The notes below the pieces were generated by a model that worked only from the letters and a program-made list of their open reading frames with translations, did not search any database and was not told the DNA's origin. 43,835 nucleotides of DNA, taken from positions 1 through 43,835 of the forward strand of contig JAIDZC010000042.1 in assembly GCA_029057785.1 (NCBI GenBank), read 5' to 3'. The first letter of the stretch is position 1, and each line of letters starts with the position of its first letter. Shown here piece after piece: positions 1 through 7,472 of this stretch. The position numbers and the translations under genes are program-made. This DNA comes from Anaeroplasmataceae bacterium. Its GTDB lineage: Bacteria > Bacillota_I > Bacilli_A > Acholeplasmatales > Anaeroplasmataceae.

Positions 1-136
1 TATTATCTCCTTTCAAAACCTATTCATTATTAGCACTACACAAAAATATTTTAGCATATTGCTCTTATAAAGTAAATACCTATCAATTGAGAATAATTAT
101 CCACCAGCGCTATTCGTAATCCGCCTTCTGCTTCTT

Positions 137-332
137 TTACTTGCTACCCGTGAACGGGTCTCCCCCGAAATCAAAACTCAATTGTTCAAACTTTCTATCT
201 TCATCTAGTTGATTTCGGATGTATTCTGCTATTTTCTTTGAAGAATACCACCCTTCTATATTTTGGAACAAATACAATATGGCACTTACAATTCCACGTT
301 GTATGTGCTATATTATTTGTGACATCATTCAT
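137..332 (-). pseudogene. Internally deleted IS200/IS605-family transposase (tnpA remnant)
   Basis: The N-terminal piece starts at the ATG at 332 behind a G-rich ribosome site and reads MNDVTNNIAHTTWNCKCHIV followed by FVPKYRRVVFF, the usual start of IS200 TnpA. The frame then breaks near 240. In another frame the sequence reads KKIAEYIRNQLDEDRKFEQL and ends FTGSK-stop at 137, which is the usual TnpA C-terminus. Family TnpA proteins are about 150 residues, so roughly 80-90 codons are missing. The lost part includes the HUH metal motif and the catalytic tyrosine, so the protein cannot work. The ends could still be recognised by an intact TnpA elsewhere in the genome. Positions 1-136 hold only the likely right end of the element; I see no gene there. 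Confidence 0.85.
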
Positions 333-443
333 TTGATGTTCCCCCCCTTGTTGTATTTTTTGTTGTGCAGTTGGCGGACTACACTTCAATTATACAGCAA
401 GGGCTTTTTTTTATTCTATTCATAGCTATAAGCTCTTGGAAAC

Positions 444-462
444 TCCCCAGCCTAACTGGGGA
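444..462. repeat. Short hairpin, possible left-end structure of the IS200 remnant
   Basis: The arms TCCCCAG and CTGGGGA are perfectly complementary around a 5-base loop, about 110 bases upstream of the tnpA remnant start. IS200/IS605 elements carry subterminal hairpins that TnpA binds, so position and form fit a left end. The exact element boundary cannot be fixed from one copy. A second short palindrome (ACCCGT-GA-ACGGGT, about 145-158) lies in the remnant 3' end and may only be coding sequence. Confidence 0.45.
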
Positions 463-473
463 TTTCTAAAAGA

Positions 474-503
474 AAAAGATGCCTGAAAGTCACAGGCATC
501 TTT
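474..503 (-). terminator. Rho-independent terminator of the HTH membrane protein gene
   Basis: A 9-bp perfect stem (AGATGCCTG/CAGGCATCT, 7-base loop) lies 16 bases past the stop at 519. On the minus strand it is followed by a T-rich run. Confidence 0.85.
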
Positions 504-518
504 CAATATAATTCTTTA

Positions 519-1397
519 CTAATCAAAATCAATATCTTCTGGATGTTTATAGCTGATTACTAAAATGTATGGATAATATATTATTGCGAAGGCACCACTA
601 ATTAAGCAAGCTGCAATAAGCATAATTCCAGAAATTATAAATGAAATAATTCCAAACAGTATTTTTATAAGAATAAAGGATATAATTCCATTTAAATCTA
701 AAGTAAAGATAATTCCTGGAAATTTAATTCCGAAGCCAGCAATTGTAGAAAAACAGTTAGTAACTAAGTTATCTCCTAATAATGCACAAGCTATAATGAA
801 ATAAGCACATACACCTGCCACTGCTCCAACAATCATCCAATCCGTATCGCCACTATTCATAGCCATAGCAACAGAAATTCCAAATAAAACTGCAAAAGCT
901 GCAAGTCCTAGAACATATCCTAATATTCTTCTAAAACTGACTTTTTTTGCATGTTCTTTTGCTTCATAATCCTTTTGTATGTTACGAGCGGTTTGAATTG
1001 CGTTCCAACAGTTTGGACAATATGGTCCTTCTGTATGTCTTCCTTTTCCTCTCCTACTTCTAGTTTTTAATTGTGATGTAGGATACTGCTTGCCACAGCT
1101 AGTACATACTCCCATTGGTTCTGCAGATACAGCTGTTACAGGTGCTGGCGGTATTTCTTCTACAGCTTCTTCTGAATGTGGTTCGACCTTTTCAGGTGTA
1201 TAATCATTATTTAAAAATTCATCTAATGATACATTAAATAAGGAGGATAGTTGTTTTAAAGTGTCTATACTAGGTTCAACATCCTCATTTTCCCAACGAG
1301 AAACTGCCTGTGCTGTCACATTCAACTTATCCGCAACATCCTTTTGCGTTAATCCTAATTTTGTTCTTTGTTCTTTAATATTATTTCCTATTCCCAT
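519..1397 (-). CDS. XRE-type HTH, zinc-ribbon and membrane-anchored regulator
   Basis: The protein is 292 residues. Residues 5-60 form a Cro/CI-like helix-turn-helix (LGLTQKDVADKLNVTAQAVS). An acidic, proline-rich linker follows, then a CxxC...CxxC zinc ribbon near residues 97-130 (CTSCGK, CPNCWN), then about four hydrophobic segments from residue 155 to near the C-terminus. The start at 1397 is chosen because GAGAGGT precedes that ATG; a longer frame to 1469 would run into the operator-like repeats and has no ribosome site. HTH-plus-membrane proteins of this kind are common in Firmicutes and the target is usually unknown. The nearby inverted repeats suggest autoregulation. The gene is alone, with its own terminator. 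A membrane-tethered sensor-regulator is inference. Confidence 0.8.
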   Translation of the reverse strand: MGIGNNIKEQRTKLGLTQKDVADKLNVTAQAVSRWENEDVEPSIDTLKQLSSLFNVSLDEFLNNDYTPEKVEPHSEEAVEEIPPAPVTAVSAEPMGVCTSCGKQYPTSQLKTRSRRGKGRHTEGPYCPNCWNAIQTARNIQKDYEAKEHAKKVSFRRILGYVLGLAAFAVLFGISVAMAMNSGDTDWMIVGAVAGVCAYFIIACALLGDNLVTNCFSTIAGFGIKFPGIIFTLDLNGIISFILIKILFGIISFIISGIMLIAACLISGAFAIIYYPYILVISYKHPEDIDFD

Positions 1398-1468
1398 GTC
1401 TATACCTCTCATCACAAATAGTTTATAATCATTCATTATAATTGTAAAACAATTTGTTGTTGTTTTCA

Positions 1469-1502
1469 CTAAACATTTTGTTTAGTTTGTAAACATTTTG
1501 TT
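1469..1502. promoter_or_regulatory. Candidate operator for the HTH regulator
   Basis: CTAAACA-TTT-TGTTTAG (1469-1485) is a perfect inverted repeat. The word AAACATTTTGTT occurs twice, at 1471-1482 and 1491-1502, exactly 20 bases apart, about two helical turns. The site lies 70-105 bases upstream of the HTH gene start and before its AT-rich promoter region, between that gene and the end of pheT. A dimeric HTH protein bound twice on one DNA face is the simplest reading. Confidence 0.6.
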
Positions 1503-1537
1503 GAAAACAGCCAAAAATAGTATTTTTTTTAAGATTT

Positions 1538-3910
1538 TTAACGCAATTTTGCCTTATAAACATAGTCTAAACGATTCAAAATAGATTTAACAAGCTTATC
1601 TACATCTTCTGTTTCTAAGGTCTTTGTTGGGTCTTCAAATACAAGCTTAAATGCTAAAGACTTCTCATCAGCACCAACATTTTCTCCTGTATAAACATCA
1701 AATAATTCTACACAAGTTAATGTCTTTTTTCCCGTTTGTTTAATCAGTTTTGCGATGTCTTCTGCTGGGATATCATTTTTACATACAATCGCAAGGTCAC
1801 GAACAATTGTAGGGAATTTATTTAAAGGCTGATAATGGAATGGTTTCACTTCCTTAATAATTTCCTCTAAACAAATCTCTAAAGCTACTGTGGTTCCCAC
1901 TCCCATATCCTTACTGAATTTTGGATGAAGCTGACCTAATATACCAACCATCTTGTCTTGATAAACAATTGCAGCACATCTTCCTGGATGGAATGAGGCT
2001 ACTCCCTGATAAGGGGTAAAGGAAACCTCTATATTCAACTTTTGGAATAAGGATTCTAAAATACCTTTTAACAAATAGAAGCTAGCCTCTTGTTTTACTC
2101 CCTTCCATAAGTGAGAGGAATATAGACCTGATAATGCAATAGCAAGCTTGGTTTCTTCCTTATCTTTTGAGTATGTCTTACCAATTTCAAAGAAGGCAAG
2201 ATCCTCATTCTTACGTGCTTTATTGTAGCTGATTGCATCAATCACACCATTTAGCAAGCTTTGACGCATAACAGCACGATCCTCTGTCATCGGCATCAAA
2301 ACACTGATAGGATCTAATTCACAAGTTGTATAAAGGTTCAAATCTTTTTTCGCAATTAAAGAGTAGGATACTACTTCATTTAATCCCATATTCGCTAGAA
2401 TTTGGCGAATCAAACGGATACGCTTTTGTTCATAGGTTAAACCACCCTTATCTCTAGTTGCTGCTAGGGTAGTAGGAATATTTTCATAACCATAAATTCT
2501 TGCAACATCCTCGGCAATATCCTGAACAGATGGCTCTAAATCCATTCTGCGATAGGGAAGATTTATCGTATATTCTAAATTGTTTTTGGTATAGGAATAT
2601 TGTAAACGATTAAAGATATCCTCAACTTCTTCATTAGATAATGTTGTTCCTAAAATAGAATTTATTTTTTGGGCAGTAACAGTGACAGTTTGAGACTCAA
2701 GAACAACCTTTATATCACTTGCAACACCATCATAGATTTCAGCACCACACAATTCTTCCATAAGCTGTGCTGCATAATCTAGGGCACGCTCAACGCGTTC
2801 ATAATCAATCTTACGTTCAAAACGAATAGAGGATTCACTCTTCAATCCTAGTTTACTAGAAGTTCTTCTAATACATAGTGGATCAAAATATGCAGCTTCT
2901 AATATGATATTCTTTGTAGTCTCTTCTACCTCAGTTGTAAGACCTCCCATAACTCCTGCAACACAAACTGCTTCCTTGCCGTTTGTAATCACGATATCCT
3001 CATGATTTAGGGTACGCTCAATGTCATCTAATGTCTTAAGCTTTTCTCCATCATGAGCCATACGCACAACAATTTTATTTCCTAAACGATCTCCATCAAA
3101 TGCATGTAGAGGCTGTCCCATTTCCATCAACACAAAATTAGTAATATCGACTACATTATTAATTGGACGAATTCCACTTGCAATTAATCTTGCCTTCATC
3201 CATTGTGGTGAAGGTGCAATCTTTACATTAGCTAAATATCTAGCATGATATTTATAACAGTTTTCTGTTTCAACAGTTACAGAAACAGGATTCTTTTTAG
3301 AGCTTACCTCAAAAGAAGGTTCAATAGGTAAAACCTCTTGATTTAAAGCTGCACCTATATCATAGGCTGCACCCTCTATAGATAACAAATCAGAACGATT
3401 CGATGTTACATCTAAATCAATGATGGTATCATCCAAGCCTAGATAAGCTAAAGGATCTTCTCCAACTACAGCTTCATCATCTAAAAGGTAAATACCATTT
3501 TTAAATTCTTCATCCACATATTTTTCTTCAATACCTAATTCTTGTAAAGAACAAAGCATACCAAAGGATTCTACACCACGAATCTTAGAAGGCTTAATCT
3601 TAAAATCTCCAGGAAGCACTGCCCCAGGTAAAGCCACAATTACCTTAACTCCCTTCTTCACATTAGGAGCTCCACAGACAATCTGAGAAACCTCACCAGG
3701 CTTTACTTCAACCTGACAAACATGAAGGTGGTCACTATCTGGATGCATTACACATTCTAATACCTTGCCAATAGATAACAAAGAAGTATTAACTAGTTTT
3801 TTCATTGTTTCAATTTCACAGACACGGAAACTAATTTGCTTATATAATTCTTCATCAGAAATATGATCTAAATCTAAATAATCCTTTAACCAATTTTTAG
3901 AAATCTTCAT
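1538..3910 (-). CDS. pheT: Phenylalanine-tRNA ligase beta subunit
   Basis: The product is the 790-residue beta chain of the alpha2-beta2 phenylalanyl-tRNA synthetase, which charges tRNA-Phe in the cytoplasm. Visible parts in order are an EMAP/Myf-type tRNA-binding domain (about 40-150, with VEVKPGE and CGAPNVKKG), the B3/B4 editing region (LDVTSNRSDLLSIEGAAYDI, then GIRPINNVVDITNFVLMEMG), the B5 domain, a catalytic-like core (VVSYSLI, MTEDRAVMRQSLL), and a C-terminal FDX-ACB domain (FPTIVRDLAIV ... FDVYTGENVG). The length is typical of Bacilli. It follows pheS by one base, so the two are cotranscribed under the T-box. No clear terminator is visible after its stop. Confidence 0.98.
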   Translation of the reverse strand: MKISKNWLKDYLDLDHISDEELYKQISFRVCEIETMKKLVNTSLLSIGKVLECVMHPDSDHLHVCQVEVKPGEVSQIVCGAPNVKKGVKVIVALPGAVLPGDFKIKPSKIRGVESFGMLCSLQELGIEEKYVDEEFKNGIYLLDDEAVVGEDPLAYLGLDDTIIDLDVTSNRSDLLSIEGAAYDIGAALNQEVLPIEPSFEVSSKKNPVSVTVETENCYKYHARYLANVKIAPSPQWMKARLIASGIRPINNVVDITNFVLMEMGQPLHAFDGDRLGNKIVVRMAHDGEKLKTLDDIERTLNHEDIVITNGKEAVCVAGVMGGLTTEVEETTKNIILEAAYFDPLCIRRTSSKLGLKSESSIRFERKIDYERVERALDYAAQLMEELCGAEIYDGVASDIKVVLESQTVTVTAQKINSILGTTLSNEEVEDIFNRLQYSYTKNNLEYTINLPYRRMDLEPSVQDIAEDVARIYGYENIPTTLAATRDKGGLTYEQKRIRLIRQILANMGLNEVVSYSLIAKKDLNLYTTCELDPISVLMPMTEDRAVMRQSLLNGVIDAISYNKARKNEDLAFFEIGKTYSKDKEETKLAIALSGLYSSHLWKGVKQEASFYLLKGILESLFQKLNIEVSFTPYQGVASFHPGRCAAIVYQDKMVGILGQLHPKFSKDMGVGTTVALEICLEEIIKEVKPFHYQPLNKFPTIVRDLAIVCKNDIPAEDIAKLIKQTGKKTLTCVELFDVYTGENVGADEKSLAFKLVFEDPTKTLETEDVDKLVKSILNRLDYVYKAKLR

Positions 3911-3911
3911 C

Positions 3912-4952
3912 TTACTTAACCTCCTTAAACTGATTTAAGAAACGAATATCATTCGTATAAAAATTACGGATATCGTCAATACGATACTTAAGCATTGTAA
4001 TACGCTCAACACCAATACCAAAAGCAAAGCCTTGTATCTCCTCAGGGTCATAGCCACACATCTTAAGTACATTGTTGTTGACCATACCAGCACCTAATAC
4101 CTCAATCCAACCTGAACCCTTGCAGACAGAACAACCTTTTCCACCGCAAAGTCCACAAGAAACATCTACCTCTACAGATGGTTCTGTAAATGGGAAAAAG
4201 GATGGACGAAGACGAATCTCACGTTCTTCACCAAACATCTTTCGTGCCATTTCAAGTAAGGCACCCTTTAAATCAGCCAAAGTAATATCCTTACCCAACA
4301 CAAGTCCTTCAAATTGCATAAACTGATGAGAATGCGTTGCATCATCTGCATCTCTACGATATACCTTACCTGGACAAACAATCTTAATTGGCTTACCTTT
4401 TTCAGCTAGCATAGTCCTAACCTGAACAGGTGAAGTCTGACTTCTAAGTAATAGCTCTGGATTAATATAGAAGGTATCCTGCATATCTCTTGCTGGATGT
4501 CCCTTTGGAAGATTTAACTTTTCAAAACAATACTCATCTGTTTCAATCTCTGGTCCCTCAGCTATTTGATATCCCATACTGATGTATAAATCCTCTAAAT
4601 CCATAATCGTTTGATTTAAGGGGTGAATTCCACCTGTTGGCAAATGAACACCAGGTAGAGTTACATCAATGGATTCACTTTTAAGCTTCTTTTCAATTAC
4701 AGCATTTTCTATAGCTTGTCTTTTTTGTTCAAAGCGTTCCTCTAAAATCTGTTTAATCTTATTAGAACGCATACCAATTTCCTTTCTTGCTTCGACTGTT
4801 AAATCACGCATATTAGCCATCACAGTTGCAAGTGGGCCCTTCTTTCCAAGATAGTTGGCCTTCTTTTGTTGTAAAGCATTTAAATCATTAATGTCATTTA
4901 ATTCTGCATCTAATGAATCAACAACTTTATCTAACTGTTCTAATTCCTTCAT
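3912..4952 (-). CDS. pheS: Phenylalanine-tRNA ligase alpha subunit
   Basis: The product is the 346-residue catalytic alpha chain of phenylalanyl-tRNA synthetase. It has an N-terminal coiled-coil arm (about 1-90) for tRNA binding, then class II motifs: motif 1 near [20 protein letters not shown], motif 2 in [20 protein letters not shown], and motif 3 in [15 protein letters not shown] CxxC-x4-CxxC knuckle ([17 protein letters not shown]) precedes the phenylalanine-site loop, as in other Firmicutes PheS. The start has a strong AGGAGG-like ribosome site at the base of the T-box terminator, so antitermination and translation are adjacent. It is the first gene of the pheST operon. Confidence 0.98.
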   Translation of the reverse strand: MKELEQLDKVVDSLDAELNDINDLNALQQKKANYLGKKGPLATVMANMRDLTVEARKEIGMRSNKIKQILEERFEQKRQAIENAVIEKKLKSESIDVTLPGVHLPTGGIHPLNQTIMDLEDLYISMGYQIAEGPEIETDEYCFEKLNLPKGHPARDMQDTFYINPELLLRSQTSPVQVRTMLAEKGKPIKIVCPGKVYRRDADDATHSHQFMQFEGLVLGKDITLADLKGALLEMARKMFGEEREIRLRPSFFPFTEPSVEVDVSCGLCGGKGCSVCKGSGWIEVLGAGMVNNNVLKMCGYDPEEIQGFAFGIGVERITMLKYRIDDIRNFYTNDIRFLNQFKEVK

Positions 4953-4974
4953 TTTTCATTCCTCCTAATAAATA

Positions 4975-5204
4975 AAAAGTCCTTAAAAGATTTTACTCTT
5001 CTAAGGACGAAATTTTTCCGTGGTACCACCCTAGTTCTATATTTCTATAGCACTCATTTTTGGTTAACGCCCAACATACGGATGGTATTAGCATCACTCC
5101 AAAGGTGAATTCACAAAGCTATTTATCTGAGGCTCTCACCTAACCCTCTTCTCTTATCATAACATCACTTTGTTACTAGTCCTTTATCTTCATATTTCAT
5201 ATAC
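4975..5204 (-). ncRNA. T-box riboswitch leader, Phe specifier (UUC)
   Basis: On the minus strand the leader has the conserved T-box AGGGTGGTACCACGG (5018-5032). It is followed by a terminator stem of GTCCTTA and TAAGGAC (4979-5008) with a T-tract. Upstream is a stem I with the typical GAGAGCC element. The 3' side of the specifier loop reads GAATTCACCTTTGG, giving UUC (Phe) at 5107-5109. It therefore senses uncharged tRNA-Phe, matching the pheST genes it precedes. The 5' end is placed from the promoter and is approximate. Confidence 0.95.
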
Positions 5205-5210
5205 GCTTTA

Positions 5211-5239
5211 ATTCTATCAAAAATGAATTCATTTTTCAA
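5211..5239 (-). promoter_or_regulatory. Sigma-A promoter of the T-box/pheST operon
   Basis: On the minus strand TTGAAA (5234-5239), a 17-base spacer and TAGAAT (5211-5216) lie just before the T-box leader and two bases past the stop of the upstream gene. The spacer and -35 overlap an 18-bp perfect palindrome, AAAAATGAATTCATTTTT (5219-5236), which may be a weak hairpin for the upstream transcript. Confidence 0.65.
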
Positions 5240-5241
5240 TC

Positions 5242-6183
5242 TTATTTTAATTTTTCTTGTTTTTTGTGCAATGTTTTTTTCATTTGGAAGTAGGAGAAAA
5301 ATACACCAATACCTCCAAATACTACAGCTAAAATCATATCCGTGATAAAACCACTTTTAACTTCATCATCCAACTCCATAAGTTCAAATAAAACAGAGAG
5401 TGGATTTCCCTCTAATCCATTTTCAGCCATAACTGATTTAACAATTAAAATGTAGACAAGAAGCATGGAAATCACTACATAGCATAAGGTTACAATAGCT
5501 GATACAACAAATTTCATATTTGTGGCTTTCCCTTTCATCTTATCGTATCCTAATCCTGCTAAAATTGCAATTAAGAATGCAATCCATCCAGACATAACAC
5601 CAGCTAAAGCACCAAGAACAACCCAAACAATTGCGCCTAATGCACCACCAACAATGGCACCTAAAGTTCCTTTTAAATAATTGTTTGGAGCATTTTGAAA
5701 ATCTTGTTCTGCTTTTTCAATTTGGGCATTTAATAATTCAACACTTGCTTCATTTAAAAATACTATAAAATCATTATAATATAGTTTTCTCATAGTCGCT
5801 TCGTCAAGTGCGTCACCTGTAATTGGACAATATTCTTTGTTTTTGGCATTTTGAGAGTTTAAATAATTTGTTATGCGTTGAATGGTATCCATTAATGTAT
5901 CAAAGTGATTCATAACAGCAATGAATACTCCTATTTCTGTAACCTCATATCTTATTAAATGCATGCTTCTTTTGTTTTCTTTTATGAAAGCTTGAATGGT
6001 TGATAGTTGTTCAGCTTCTAAATGACTAAATACTTGAATTGTAGTAGACATCCCACCATACAAAGCATTTTGTGTTCTTTCTTGACCAATAGATACTTGA
6101 TAATCATTAACATATGAATATGCACTTTCAGATTCTATTGTAAAATTATTTTCTGTTAAAAATGTAATTAATTTTTTATTCAT
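5242..6183 (-). CDS. Unknown soluble-plus-membrane protein, 313 aa
   Basis: I do not recognise this protein. The first 165 residues are soluble and mixed helical, with a lone CPITGD turn near 119-124. A very glycine-rich hydrophobic stretch follows (about 170-213, GTLGAIVGGALGAIVWVVLG), likely two tightly packed helices. Two more membrane helices lie near 225-250 and 280-300, and the tail is lysine-rich. The start overlaps the stop of the previous gene as TAATG, so the two are translationally coupled. It is the last gene of the run that starts at cca; below it lies the pheST T-box leader. No signal peptide is visible. A membrane partner of the 135-residue protein upstream is inference from the coupling only. 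Confidence 0.75.
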   Translation of the reverse strand: MNKKLITFLTENNFTIESESAYSYVNDYQVSIGQERTQNALYGGMSTTIQVFSHLEAEQLSTIQAFIKENKRSMHLIRYEVTEIGVFIAVMNHFDTLMDTIQRITNYLNSQNAKNKEYCPITGDALDEATMRKLYYNDFIVFLNEASVELLNAQIEKAEQDFQNAPNNYLKGTLGAIVGGALGAIVWVVLGALAGVMSGWIAFLIAILAGLGYDKMKGKATNMKFVVSAIVTLCYVVISMLLVYILIVKSVMAENGLEGNPLSVLFELMELDDEVKSGFITDMILAVVFGGIGVFFSYFQMKKTLHKKQEKLK

Positions 6184-6590
6184 TATTCTTCCCTATCCTT
6201 TACTTTTTTATATTTTCTTTTTTTATAAAACGTTATACTATAACCATAAGTTAAAACAAAAATCACTATTGCAGGCATATAAATCCAACCTGTGTTATAT
6301 AACCATTTCCATCCCGTAAAGCTAAAAAATTTTCGATATAGCTGGGCAATAGAATCCAATCCAAAGAATATTCCTTGGAACACGGTTTGTGCATCTGGAG
6401 CACCTTTAAATATAAAACAGATAAAATCACCAATTCCATTAAAAATCATTGGTACAGTGATAATACTAAAAACGCCTTGAAGTATTCCATATTTTTTATA
6501 ATGGTAACAACACACCAAGAAAGGAAATATAGTGACTACAATTGCTAGTAAGATAACATAGATCTCATTTGATAACAACTTCTCTATCAT
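6183..6590 (-). CDS. Unknown small membrane protein, 135 aa
   Basis: I do not recognise this protein. It has three hydrophobic segments (about 10-30, 37-60 and 98-120), an aromatic-rich loop between the second and third, and a strongly basic C-terminal tail (KKRKYKKVKDRE). The ribosome site AAGGAG lies inside the end of yhaM, three bases upstream in the run, and its stop overlaps the start of the 313-residue gene. This tight spacing suggests the two unknown proteins act together, perhaps as a membrane complex. The surrounding genes (RNA decay, tRNA end repair, glycogen debranching) do not point to one function. Confidence 0.7.
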   Translation of the reverse strand: MIEKLLSNEIYVILLAIVVTIFPFLVCCYHYKKYGILQGVFSIITVPMIFNGIGDFICFIFKGAPDAQTVFQGIFFGLDSIAQLYRKFFSFTGWKWLYNTGWIYMPAIVIFVLTYGYSITFYKKRKYKKVKDREE

Positions 6591-6593
6591 TGT

Positions 6594-7472
6594 CTACTCC
6601 TTATAAATCTTAACCTTATCTAAAACACCTATCGTATCTGTAAAATGCTGTGACTCTGTCTTATTCAATTCTTCTCCTAAAACTCTAAACTTAGAATCAA
6701 TGGTATCAATATACCACAGCGCTACTGCCTCTGGTGTCATCGGACGCTTTGCTGCACCAAATTGGGGTTGTCCATGATGAGAAATCAGCATATGCTCTAG
6801 GCTTCTTACTTCAGATGTATTCCCATAGCCTAAGCGATCTGCTATCTTACTTATCTCTAGGGCCCCCATAACTAAATGACCTAAAAGCTGTCCATCTACA
6901 GTATATTCTGTAGCCTCTACTCCTGTAAGCTCATTGGTTTTACCTAAGTCGTGTAAAATGATTCCTGCATATAAATAATCTTTTTTTAGATATGGATAAT
7001 TTTTTATGAATGTTTCTGCAAGTTTTAGCATTCCTATTGTATGATAAGCCAAACCTCCAACATAGGTATGATGCATTCTAGAAGCGGCAGGATAAATAAA
7101 AAATTTCTTTTCGTTTGCCTCTAACAAGGTTTTAGTAATATCTAATACAATCTTATTTTCAATTTGTGTTATCGCATTATAAATGAATTTCTTAGATTCT
7201 TCTAAGCTATATGGGGAACTAGGATAAAACATTCTAAGAAATCTATCATTTTCCTCTATGCTTAAATTTTGAACTGCTTCATATTTTTCAACTACATAAC
7301 TAATACGTTCTTTGAAATTTTTCTCAACCTCAAAGATATACACATGTCCAATTTGAAAGGTAAGCTCTAAGGAAGCCTTGACGTTCCATGGAGCATTATC
7401 TTGATCTACAATAGAGAGATTTGCCATTCCATCTGAAGTATTTATTGCAACAACCTTACCAATAATCTGCAT
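6594..7472 (-). CDS. yhaM: YhaM-type 3'-5' exoribonuclease
   Basis: The protein is 292 residues and combines an N-terminal OB-fold nucleic-acid-binding domain (about 1-65) with an HD-family metal-dependent phosphohydrolase domain (about 125-250). HD ligands are visible in HHTYVGGLAYHT (134-145), ILHDLGK (172-178) and LISHHGQP. This architecture and length match B. subtilis YhaM, which trims single-stranded RNA or DNA ends with Mn2+. A strong AAGGAGG ribosome site precedes the start. The start overlaps the pulA stop by one base. It acts in the cytoplasm; no signal peptide is present. Confidence 0.9.
   Translation of the reverse strand: MQIIGKVVAINTSDGMANLSIVDQDNAPWNVKASLELTFQIGHVYIFEVEKNFKERISYVVEKYEAVQNLSIEENDRFLRMFYPSSPYSLEESKKFIYNAITQIENKIVLDITKTLLEANEKKFFIYPAASRMHHTYVGGLAYHTIGMLKLAETFIKNYPYLKKDYLYAGIILHDLGKTNELTGVEATEYTVDGQLLGHLVMGALEISKIADRLGYGNTSEVRSLEHMLISHHGQPQFGAAKRPMTPEAVALWYIDTIDSKFRVLGEELNKTESQHFTDTIGVLDKVKIYKE

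Noticed and set aside
219-425. Rightward open frame over the IS200 remnant
   Set aside because: It is the complement of the TnpA coding remnant and has no homology.
1500-1537. AT-rich stem as the pheT terminator
   Set aside because: The only stem is AAAAATA/TATTTTT, too weak to call.
4072-4326. Rightward open frame inside pheS
   Set aside because: It is antisense to a clear pheS, lacks a ribosome site and matches nothing.
5219-5236. 18-bp palindrome as a terminator of the cca operon
   Set aside because: It is AT-rich with no loop or T-run and lies within the pheST promoter; kept only as a remark.
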